Assembly: GCA_002483865.1 (NCBI GenBank)
Contig: DLIT01000060.1
Span: 1-17,355, forward strand
Source of the DNA: Brevundimonas sp. UBA7635
GTDB lineage: Bacteria > Pseudomonadota > Alphaproteobacteria > Caulobacterales > Caulobacteraceae
Length of the DNA stretch: 17,355 nt
Reading direction: 5' to 3'
Part shown: one piece after another, positions 1-5,682 of the stretch
How positions within the stretch are numbered: the first letter of the stretch is position 1
Layout: each line of letters opens with the position of its first letter
Program-made: the position numbers and the translations under genes
Notes under the pieces: model-generated
The model's input: only the letters and a program-made list of their open reading frames with translations
What the model was told of the DNA's origin: nothing
Database searches by the model: none

Positions 1-393
1 GCCCCCGCCGCGCTCAGCCCAGCCGACCATGGCCGTCAGGCTGATGTCATGCTGGCGCAGCCAGTCGCGCTTTTCGCCGGCAGCCCACTCGACATAGGCC
101 CGGCCCCAGCGCTGGGCCCAGCTGTCCTGATCGTGCTCGTGGGCCAGCCGGTCCCAGCCGGCGCTGCCCTGCCAGTCGCGCCAGGCCAGGTCGAAGCTGT
201 CGCGGACACCCAGGCGCTTCTGCTCGGGCGATCCGACCAGGAACAGGCCGCCGAATGACCAGAACGCCTGTCCGCCCAGGTTGCGGGGACCTTCCTGATC
301 GACCAGGGCGACCCGCTTGCCCGCGCGCGTCAGCTCATGCGCCGCAACCAGTCCGGCCAGGCCTGCGCCCACGACGATGACATCTGCGTCCAT
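1..393 (-). CDS. Predicted FAD-binding dehydrogenase, N-terminal part (runs off the left edge)
   Basis: Only the first 131 codons are present; the frame is open to the first base of the window. The protein begins MDADVIVVGAGLAGLVAAHE, a Rossmann-fold FAD/NAD-binding motif with GxGxxG at residues 9-14. A second stretch, NLGGQAFWSFGGLFLVGSPE, resembles the flavoprotein dehydrogenases of the fumarate reductase/ketosteroid dehydrogenase superfamily, in particular the predicted oxidoreductases of the COG3573 type (about 550 residues). That family placement is from memory of the motif style. The substrate is unknown. The ATG at 393 follows a GAGGGGGG ribosome-binding stretch. It lies 153 bp downstream of the acyl-CoA dehydrogenase gene on the same strand, and that gap holds an FNR/FixK-like box and a second palindrome, so it probably has its own promoter. 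A role in lipid or steroid oxidation is inferred from its neighbours only. Confidence 0.75.
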   Translation of the reverse strand, partial: MDADVIVVGAGLAGLVAAHELTRAGKRVALVDQEGPRNLGGQAFWSFGGLFLVGSPEQKRLGVRDSFDLAWRDWQGSAGWDRLAHEHDQDSWAQRWGRAYVEWAAGEKRDWLRQHDISLTAMVGWAERGGG

Positions 394-449
394 TCCCGTC
401 CCCCCTCGATACGCGACCTCTGGCTAAGACAGGCCACTGTGTCTGAACC

Positions 450-463
450 TTGATCCAGGTCAA
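450..463. promoter_or_regulatory. FNR/FixK-like (CRP-FNR family) binding site
   Basis: The 14-mer TTGATCCAGGTCAA has TTGA and TCAA half-sites six bases apart, and differs at one inner position from the FNR/FixK consensus TTGAT-N4-ATCAA. Its centre is about 63 bp upstream of the flavoprotein start codon at 393. A start site about 41 bp downstream of the centre would leave a leader of roughly 20 bases, which fits class II activation. If real, it suggests induction of the flavoprotein gene at low oxygen. No footprint or regulator gene is visible here. Confidence 0.45.
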
Positions 464-477
464 TGACATTGATGTCA
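464..477. promoter_or_regulatory. Perfect 6-2-6 palindrome abutting the FNR-like box
   Basis: TGACAT-TG-ATGTCA is a perfect inverted repeat directly next to the FNR/FixK-like site, in the same promoter region of the minus-strand flavoprotein gene. On the minus strand its right arm overlaps a consensus -35 hexamer TTGACA (478 to 473). It may therefore be a repressor operator over a promoter. The regulator is unknown. Confidence 0.35.
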
Positions 478-514
478 ATAAATAGCCAGCCGATGCCAAG
501 GCTCAGTGAACCCT

Positions 515-531
515 GATCCCGCAGCGGGGTC
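515..531 (-). terminator. Short hairpin downstream of the acyl-CoA dehydrogenase gene
   Basis: Arms 515-521 (GATCCCG) and 525-531 (CGGGGTC) can pair over a 3-base loop, with one G-T wobble, 16 bases past the stop codon of the minus-strand dehydrogenase. No T-tract follows, so it is a weak terminator candidate at best. Confidence 0.25.
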
Positions 532-546
532 AAACGGGGGCTTGGG

Positions 547-1734
547 TCAGGCCTGAAGCGCCAGGGTATCGCGCTTGATCTTCTTGGCCAGGCTCCATTT
601 GTGGACCTCGGTCGGGCCGTCATAGATGCGGAAGGCCCGCACCTCGCGGAAGACCTGCTCGACCACGGTGTCGCCCGAGACGCCGGTGCCACCCATCACC
701 TGGACACAGCGGTCGGCGATGCGGAACAGGGCCTCGGACACCGCCACCTTGGCCATGGAGCTTTCGGTGGTGCCCAACTCTCCGGTGTCCAGCACGCTGG
801 CGCACCAGTCGATCATCAGCTCGGCCTGCTTCAGCTCGATCCGGTTGTCGGCCAGCATGAAGCCCACGCCCTCATGGTCGATCAGCGGCTTGCCAAAGGC
901 CTGGCGTTTGACCGCATAGGCACTGGCGATCTCGTGCGCGCGGCGGCACGCCCCCAGCCAGCGCATGCAGTGGGTCAGGCGCGCCGGCGACAGCCGGACC
1001 TGGGCATAGTTGAACCCTTGGTGGGGCTCTCCCAGGGTGGCGTCGGACGAGACGCGCAGGTTCTCGATCCGGAGCACCGAGTGGCCGCCAGGCATGGAGG
1101 AATCGATCGTCTCCAGCACCCGCTCGACCGTGATGGCCGGGTTGGGCAGGTCGATCAGGAACATCGTGGCGGCGACCTTGCCGTTCCCGGCGTCGGTCCT
1201 GGCCATGATGATGCCGACCGAGGCCCCGATGGCCCCTGTGATGAAGGCCTTGCGCCCGTTGATGACCCAGTGGTTGCCATCCTGGACCGCCGTGGTCCTG
1301 ATCATCGTGGGGTCGGCCCCTGCGCCATTGTCCTCGGCCGGCTCGGTCATGAAGAAGGCCGAGCGCGCGGTGCCTGCGATCATGGGCTTGAGGAAGTGGT
1401 CCTTTTGCGCCTCGCTGGCGACCTGGCCCAGCATGTAGATATTGCCCTCGTCCGGGGCCATGACATTGAGCGCCACCGGCCCCAGCGGAGACAGGCCCGC
1501 CGCCTGCAGGATCAGGGCGGTGGCGCGGTGCGAGACATGGTCGGTGCCGCCGGGGATGTGCGGCGTCAGAAGGCCTGCGGCCCGGGCCCTGTCGCGCATC
1601 TCGGCGACCAGTTCCTCGGTCGGCCCGTGGCTTTCGGCGCGCGGGTCTTTTTCATAGGGGATGATGGTTTCGCGCACGAAGGCTTCGACGCGGGTGGCAA
1701 TCTCGCGGCCACGCGCCAGGTCATTGACGCTCAT
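547..1734 (-). CDS. Acyl-CoA dehydrogenase, ACAD10/ACAD11-like
   Basis: A 395-residue flavoprotein expected to use FAD to desaturate an acyl-CoA at C2-C3 and pass electrons to an electron-transfer flavoprotein. The N-terminal helical domain, the FFMTEP strand near residues 127-132 (FAD/substrate site) and the C-terminal helical domain with AFGKPLIDH and QVMGGTGVSGD are all present at full family length. The C-terminal motif is YDGPTEVHKW: Asp372 sits where most acyl-CoA dehydrogenases carry the catalytic Glu of YEGT. An Asp-Gly-Pro-x-Glu-Val-His motif is typical of the ACAD10/11 branch. The start is the ATG at 1734, not the in-frame codon eight residues earlier, because it forms an ATGA overlap with the upstream phosphotransferase stop and follows GGAGAGG. 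Co-translation with the phosphotransferase is likely. The natural substrate is not determined by the sequence. Confidence 0.93.
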   Translation of the reverse strand: MSVNDLARGREIATRVEAFVRETIIPYEKDPRAESHGPTEELVAEMRDRARAAGLLTPHIPGGTDHVSHRATALILQAAGLSPLGPVALNVMAPDEGNIYMLGQVASEAQKDHFLKPMIAGTARSAFFMTEPAEDNGAGADPTMIRTTAVQDGNHWVINGRKAFITGAIGASVGIIMARTDAGNGKVAATMFLIDLPNPAITVERVLETIDSSMPGGHSVLRIENLRVSSDATLGEPHQGFNYAQVRLSPARLTHCMRWLGACRRAHEIASAYAVKRQAFGKPLIDHEGVGFMLADNRIELKQAELMIDWCASVLDTGELGTTESSMAKVAVSEALFRIADRCVQVMGGTGVSGDTVVEQVFREVRAFRIYDGPTEVHKWSLAKKIKRDTLALQA

Positions 1735-2801
1735 GCCGCCTCTCCGGTCTGCTTCCACGCCAGGGCCGCCAGTTCGGGCAGATTGTCGGCCATGGTCTGG
1801 GCGTGAGCTGACGCGGCGGTGCCGCGCGCGATGCGGCCCTTGATGCCGTGGATGATGCCTGCCAGCCGGAACATGTTGAAGGCCAGGAAGAAGTTCAGCT
1901 CTTTCTCGGTCGGGACCTTGCGCCCGGTCCGCTCACAATAGGCGGCGAGATAATCTTCCTGCGTGGGGATGCCCAGAGCTGTCAGGTCCGCCCCTGCGAA
2001 GCCGCCGATCATATGGGGCGGCAGGTGATACATCATCAGATGATAGGTAAAGTCGCCCATGGGATGGCCCAGGGTCGACAGCTCCCAATCAAGGACGGCC
2101 TGAACCCTGGCCTCGGTCGGGTGGAAGATGACATTGTCGGCGCGGAAGTCGCCGTGGATGATTGAGGCGGTGCCGTCGTCCTGCGGCATGTTGGCGGGCA
2201 ACCATTCGATCAGCCGGTCCATGTTGGCCTCGCGTCCGGCCAGATCATCAGCCAGGTATTGCCGCGTCCAACGCTCGATCTGGCGGGCAAAGAAGTTGCC
2301 GGGCCGGCCATAGTCCTCCAGCCCGATTGAGGCCGGGTCGATGCTGTGCAGCCGGGCGATGGTGGCGTTCAGGGCATCAAAGTGGGCCGCGCGCGCCTGG
2401 GGCGTCAGGTCGGGCAGGACCGGGTTCCAGAAGATACGGCCCTCGACCTTCTCCATCACGTAAAAGGTGCTGCCGATAACGTCGTCGTCCTCGCACAGGG
2501 TAACGGCGCGGGCCACGGGAAAGTCGGCACGGGCCAGGCCCGAGATCACGCGGAACTCGCGATCCACGGCGTGGGCCCCTTTCAGCAGGGTGCCCGACGG
2601 CTTACGGCGCAGGACATAGGACCCGCTGTCGGCCTCCAGCTGATAGGTGGGGTTGGACTGTCCGCCCTTGAATTGCCGGATGCCGGTCAGGGTGCCGACA
2701 TCCGGGGCATTTGCCGCCAGCCAGTCGGACAGCCGATCCATCGGCAGCTCAAACCCCGGCCGCACCGGGCCCGCGCCTGAAAACTCTGGCTGCTGCGTCA
2801 T
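1731..2801 (-). CDS. Phosphotransferase family protein (APH/choline-kinase fold), ACAD10/11 kinase-like
   Basis: A 356-residue cytoplasmic small-molecule kinase of the aminoglycoside phosphotransferase (APH) fold. Visible motifs are the nucleotide loop GGQSNPTY (46-53), the ATP-binding Lys in YVLRRKPSG (about residue 67), the catalytic loop HGDFRADN (216-223) and the metal-binding DWE (238-240) followed by LGHPMGD. The start at 2801 follows AAGGGTGGAGGGG, a strong ribosome-binding site that lies inside any longer reading. The stop overlaps the start of the acyl-CoA dehydrogenase gene. The same kinase-plus-dehydrogenase pairing is fused in animal ACAD10/ACAD11, where the kinase is reported to phosphorylate 4-hydroxyacyl-CoA so the dehydrogenase domain can remove the oxygen. 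That chemistry here is inference from the family. It is not a credible antibiotic-resistance gene. Confidence 0.9.
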   Translation of the reverse strand: MTQQPEFSGAGPVRPGFELPMDRLSDWLAANAPDVGTLTGIRQFKGGQSNPTYQLEADSGSYVLRRKPSGTLLKGAHAVDREFRVISGLARADFPVARAVTLCEDDDVIGSTFYVMEKVEGRIFWNPVLPDLTPQARAAHFDALNATIARLHSIDPASIGLEDYGRPGNFFARQIERWTRQYLADDLAGREANMDRLIEWLPANMPQDDGTASIIHGDFRADNVIFHPTEARVQAVLDWELSTLGHPMGDFTYHLMMYHLPPHMIGGFAGADLTALGIPTQEDYLAAYCERTGRKVPTEKELNFFLAFNMFRLAGIIHGIKGRIARGTAASAHAQTMADNLPELAALAWKQTGEAA

Positions 2802-2975
2802 ATCCCCTCCACCCTTGTTATCTTGCGAGGCCCAAGGTCCGCCGTCAGGTCCGTTTAGACAAGCCCGTTCGTCCCGCAAGCCTGTCAGAGTTGACGGGAC
2901 GCCTTGGCGGAACCCGAAATGCTTATCGGGCGGGTAGGAAGAGAAGGGAGTGTCTCCAGATATCCTGGAGTTGAT

Positions 2976-3314
2976 TTACGATCTTCCTGCTTGTTCAGAA
3001 AAATATTTTTCGAATTTGCCGGTCTCTTGACGGTAAAGATCGCTATCGCTGGGCGGTTCGCCCCTGGCAGTTATGTTGGGCCAGAGATTTGCGTATATTG
3101 TGTTGATCTTCAGCCAGTGCCCATCCGGCCTGTCTTCCGTGTCAGGCTTTATAGCGTCAACGGGGCATTCCGGTTCGCAAACCCCACAATCGATGCACTC
3201 TGCGGGATTAATTACCAGAGCGTTTTCGCCTTCGTAAAAGCAATCGACCGGGCAAACTTCAACGCAGTCCATGAGCTTGCACCTAATGCAAGCATCCATA
3301 ACGAGATAGGTCAT
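2976..3314 (-). CDS. fdxA: 7Fe ferredoxin (3Fe-4S/4Fe-4S), FdxA type
   Basis: A 112-residue soluble electron carrier close to Azotobacter ferredoxin I. Cysteines are at 9, 12, 17, 21, 25, 40, 43, 46 and 50. By alignment with that protein, 9, 17 and 50 bind the 3Fe-4S cluster, 21, 40, 43 and 46 bind the 4Fe-4S cluster, and 12 and 25 are free. The hallmark strings [16 protein letters not shown] and [12 protein letters not shown] are intact, and the C-terminal extension with WPNIT is full length. The start at 3314 gives the usual MTYLV N-terminus; only a weak GGGA precedes it. The gene diverges from the membrane-protein/reductase genes. A ferredoxin-NADP reductase of the subclass that works with this ferredoxin lies about 1.5 kb away, which suggests they are partners. 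No co-transcribed neighbour lies directly downstream on this strand. Confidence 0.93.
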   Translation of the reverse strand: MTYLVMDACIRCKLMDCVEVCPVDCFYEGENALVINPAECIDCGVCEPECPVDAIKPDTEDRPDGHWLKINTIYANLWPNITARGEPPSDSDLYRQETGKFEKYFSEQAGRS

Positions 3315-3717
3315 AGCGTGTCCCGACCGGCAGAGATTAGGTGATTTGAGGAGCAGTATGGCGGAAGGGCGTATCCCTGCGCAGGACAGCCAGCCTACCA
3401 GCCAGGCCCTATGTCGCTAACTGACATCGCTAACGAAGGTTATGCAATATTGATATAATGATATGTCAATAAATATTTTGTGATCTTGGCTTTGCGGATT
3501 ACTTCCGTTTAAAGAAATAACGTTTAAAAAACATTGCTTTACGAGCGGTTTTCATTGGAAACGTTGCATCGCGGAATGGACGACCGTCGGCCTTTCAGAA
3601 AAATGACAGGTGACAAAAACATATCGTCATGATCCTAATACCAATATGGCGGCCCTCGGGGGAGAGGGGTGTCCCAGTATGTGTGCGTCGTTTTTGTAAT
3701 CAGCCGTGGAGGGGTTC
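3315..3717. promoter_or_regulatory. Divergent A/T-rich promoter region between fdxA and the membrane-protein gene
   Basis: About 400 bases without a credible gene, much richer in A/T than the flanking genes. It contains a direct repeat TCGCTAAC (3414-3421 and 3427-3434, period 13), an inverted pair ATGTC/GACAT (3411-3415 and 3423-3427), the 22-base imperfect palindrome listed separately, a direct repeat CGTTTAAA (3506-3513 and 3521-3528, period 15), and GGAGGGG at 3708-3714 as the ribosome-binding site of the plus-strand gene. A consensus -35 TTGACA lies on the minus strand (3469 to 3464) in the right orientation for fdxA, but no good -10 follows. Its density of repeats suggests control of both directions. 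Confidence 0.5.
3449..3470. promoter_or_regulatory. 22-base imperfect palindrome in the fdxA/membrane-protein divergent promoter
   Basis: ATTGA and TCAAT form perfect outer arms. The inner bases also pair apart from one mismatch per side and the very centre, giving an operator-sized element. It contains TATAAT (3454-3459) on the plus strand and TTGACA (3469 to 3464) on the minus strand, so a bound protein could block promoters in both directions. No regulator gene is next to it. Confidence 0.4.
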
Positions 3718-4633
3718 GTGGCTAAGGTACAACTACCCGAGGCATCTCAAATGGGGGCCTCTCACCTGCTAAAACTCTATCGAGCGCCCTTTATTGGTCT
3801 TTTTGCCTTTGTTGCTGCGCTTCTGGCCAATCCGGTTGCCCATGCGCTCGGGGTCAGCCTCAAGGAGTTGATGCAGCCCGGTATGGGGGGGGCTGGTCCA
3901 CATCGGTCTGGGTTTCGTCGGTCTGGCGATGCTGATCTATGGAACACGCCGTGAAGGCGAAGTGCAGGGCACACTTCTTGGTTTTGGCGCGGGCCTCCTG
4001 ATCTGGTTGGGCTGGGCGTCCTACATGTTCGCCTACAACCCCATGGACCTGAATATGGGGATGGTAGAGGTGGCTCCTGGCCAAAATCGGCCTGCCATGC
4101 TGCTCTATATCCAGGGGTCCTTCGGTATCTGTGTCGCCACTCTGCTTTTCTTTGTGTTCAACAAGGATACCAAGTGCGATGCCTTCCGCTGGATTCAGCG
4201 GAAATGCCGGCTGAGCCTTGGCAAGGCGGCCTCGGGACAGGGGCGGAATTTTTGCCGTATCACCTTCCTTGAGACCATTTATGTGACCTGGTTCTGCTAT
4301 GGCTTGTCGCTGTTCCTGGGTGACAATCGCTTTCTGGGTTACCACCATTGGGCGACCTATGTGATCGTGGCTCTGTTAGCGGTCTGGGCTATCTATCTGA
4401 TCTGGAAGCTGTCCAAGTTTACCAGAGTAATGGCCGCGCTTCGCTTTGCCATTCCGACCAAGGCGATCTTCTGGATTCCTTTTGGCGAGTTTGCCCCCAA
4501 GTATGGCTTCTATGAAGAGATCTGGATCAATCCGCAGAAGTACTCTCTGGAGATGTGGGGGCTCTTCATCCTTTTCATGGCCCTCATTTGCTCGACGGCC
4601 TTCTTCCCTCAGCGCAAACAAAAACTGAAGTAA
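3718..4633 (+). CDS. Seven-helix inner-membrane protein of unknown family, apparently frameshifted in a G8 run
   Basis: Two frames together make one protein. The first runs from GTG 3718 (after GGAGGGG at 3708-3714) and would stop at 3954. The second is open from 3872 to the stop at 4633; its first ATG is at 3929 and lacks a clear ribosome-binding site. Removing one G from the eight at 3885-3892 joins them as MQPGMGG-LVHIGLGFVGLAM and gives 304 residues. Hydrophobic segments then lie near residues 22-43, 57-75, 82-106, 125-147, 184-200, 211-232 and 277-297. The second helix is split by the frame change, so the downstream piece alone is incomplete. A conserved-looking tail, FWIPFGEFAPKYGFYEEIW, precedes the last helix. 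I do not recognise the family: no haem, His-box or rhodopsin Lys signature is evident. Its position between fdxA and the reductase gene suggests a ferredoxin-linked membrane oxidoreductase, which is inference only. Confidence 0.7.
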
Positions 4634-4649
4634 GTCCAGAGCGTCTGCG

Positions 4650-4667
4650 CCGGAGCGGTAGCTCCGG
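4650..4667 (+). terminator. Strong hairpin between the membrane-protein gene and the reductase gene
   Basis: CCGGAGC-GGTA-GCTCCGG is a perfect 7-bp GC-rich stem with a 4-base loop, 17 bases after the membrane-protein stop. Only ATCCTTTCC follows, so termination would be partial. It may be an mRNA-stabilising or attenuating element within the operon. Confidence 0.4.
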
Positions 4668-4772
4668 ATCCTTTCCTGCCAAAGCGAACATACCCCCGGC
4701 CTGAACGTCAGGAAGGTCGGGGACCTGTGTCCACACGGCGGATTTCCATCACAGCCGAAAAAGGTGTGCCCC

Positions 4773-5585
4773 GTGAAGACGCCTGCTTCCGATAGTGTAT
4801 CGGCACGTGCCAAAGGTGCATTCTCAACTGAGACCGTAACCCACGTCCAGCACTGGACCGACAGGTTGTTCAGTTTCCGAACGACCCGTGACGATGGCCT
4901 AAGGTTCTCTGCTGGCCAGTTCCTCATGTTGGGACTGGAGGTAGAAGGGCGGCCCCTGGTGCGGGCCTACTCCATTGCCAGTCCGGCCTGGGACGAAGAA
5001 CTCGAATTCTACTCGATCAAGGTGGCCGATGGTCCACTTACGTCTCGGCTGCAGGGAATCCAGGTAGGCGACCAAGTTCTGATCGGACGAAAACCAACTG
5101 GAACCCTGGTGCTCGATGCCCTGCTACCTGGCCGACGACTGTTCATGCTTGGTACCGGCACAGGTTTGGCACCCTGGCTGTCCCTGGCCCGAGAGCCCTC
5201 GGTTTATGAGTGTTTTGACCGGGTCATTATCACTCACACGGTCCGGCAGGTGGCCGATCTCAACTATCGCGATCTTCTCGAGTACCAGCTGGGACAAGAT
5301 GAGATTCTGTCGGGCATCATAGACGATCGGCTGATCTATTATCCCAGCGTCACACGCGAAGATTTCAAGCATCGGGGCCGTATCACTGAACTTATCCGTT
5401 CGGGGCAGATGTTTGAACATCTCGATATTCCGCCGTTCGATCCCGAACATGATCGCGTCATGGTCTGCGGCGGGCCTGCCGTTCTGGCGGACTTGAAAAC
5501 ACTACTTGAAACAATGGGATTTGAAGAAGGTTCGATTTCAGAGCCGGGCGATTTCGTGATCGAGAAGGCCTTTGCTGCGGCCTGA
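4773..5585 (+). CDS. fpr: Ferredoxin-NADP reductase, bacterial subclass I (Fpr type)
   Basis: A 270-residue flavoenzyme that moves electrons between NADPH and ferredoxin or flavodoxin in the cytoplasm. The FAD-binding motif RAYS is at about residues 64-67 and the pyrophosphate loop GTGTGLAP at 127-134. VMVCGGPAVL near the C-terminus is the nicotinamide-side motif, and the chain ends in VIEKAFAAA, as in the Azotobacter/Rhodobacter enzymes. TETVTHVQHWTDRLFSFRTTR at the N-terminus also fits. The start at GTG 4773 is preferred because AAGG lies 8 bases upstream; a GTG at 4764 would add three residues and overlap that site. Azotobacter Fpr works with the 7Fe ferredoxin family, so the divergent fdxA is the natural partner. 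A probable terminator overlaps its stop codon. Confidence 0.92.
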   Translation: MKTPASDSVSARAKGAFSTETVTHVQHWTDRLFSFRTTRDDGLRFSAGQFLMLGLEVEGRPLVRAYSIASPAWDEELEFYSIKVADGPLTSRLQGIQVGDQVLIGRKPTGTLVLDALLPGRRLFMLGTGTGLAPWLSLAREPSVYECFDRVIITHTVRQVADLNYRDLLEYQLGQDEILSGIIDDRLIYYPSVTREDFKHRGRITELIRSGQMFEHLDIPPFDPEHDRVMVCGGPAVLADLKTLLETMGFEEGSISEPGDFVIEKAFAAA

Positions 5586-5610
5586 TCCTCTTGGTCAGCC
5601 GTTTTTTTTT
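5579..5610 (+). terminator. Probable intrinsic terminator at the end of fpr
   Basis: GGC (5579-5581) and TGA (5583-5585), with one bulged C, can pair with TCA-GCC (5595-5600). This stem is followed by G and nine T (5602-5610). It starts inside the last codons of fpr. The long T-tract is the strongest terminator signal in the window, although the stem is only six pairs. It would separate the reductase gene from the receptor gene, or let only some transcripts through. Confidence 0.5.
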
Positions 5611-5682
5611 GGGCAGCGACGTCTCTGCGTCGGACACGTCGTCCTGCCTGTCGTGATGCGCTTCAACGCGGAGGGGACTGCA

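Noticed and set aside
601..1806. Long plus-strand open frame opposite the acyl-CoA dehydrogenase gene
   Set aside because: It is antisense to a well-supported gene, has low-complexity Gly/Asp/His/Arg composition typical of GC-rich shadow frames, and shows no family motif.
1731..2801. Aminoglycoside-resistance phosphotransferase
   Set aside because: The APH fold is shared, but the overlap with an acyl-CoA dehydrogenase gene and the GGQSNPTY/HGDFRADN motif forms point to the metabolic ACAD10/11-like branch.
2954..2970. Hairpin CTCCAG/CTGGAG as the fdxA terminator
   Set aside because: The stem is only 6 bp and no T-tract follows in the direction of fdxA transcription, so it is not listed as a feature.
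3718..4633. Resemblance of the membrane protein's tail (EFAPKYGFYEEIWINPQKY) to PmoC/AmoC of copper membrane monooxygenases
   Set aside because: The similarity is a loose aromatic pattern only. The Asp/His metal-ligand motif of PmoC is not present, and no PmoA/PmoB-like genes are nearby.
3718..4633. Seven helices suggesting a rhodopsin
   Set aside because: No Lys is present in the last helix for a retinal Schiff base, and none of the usual rhodopsin motifs are seen.
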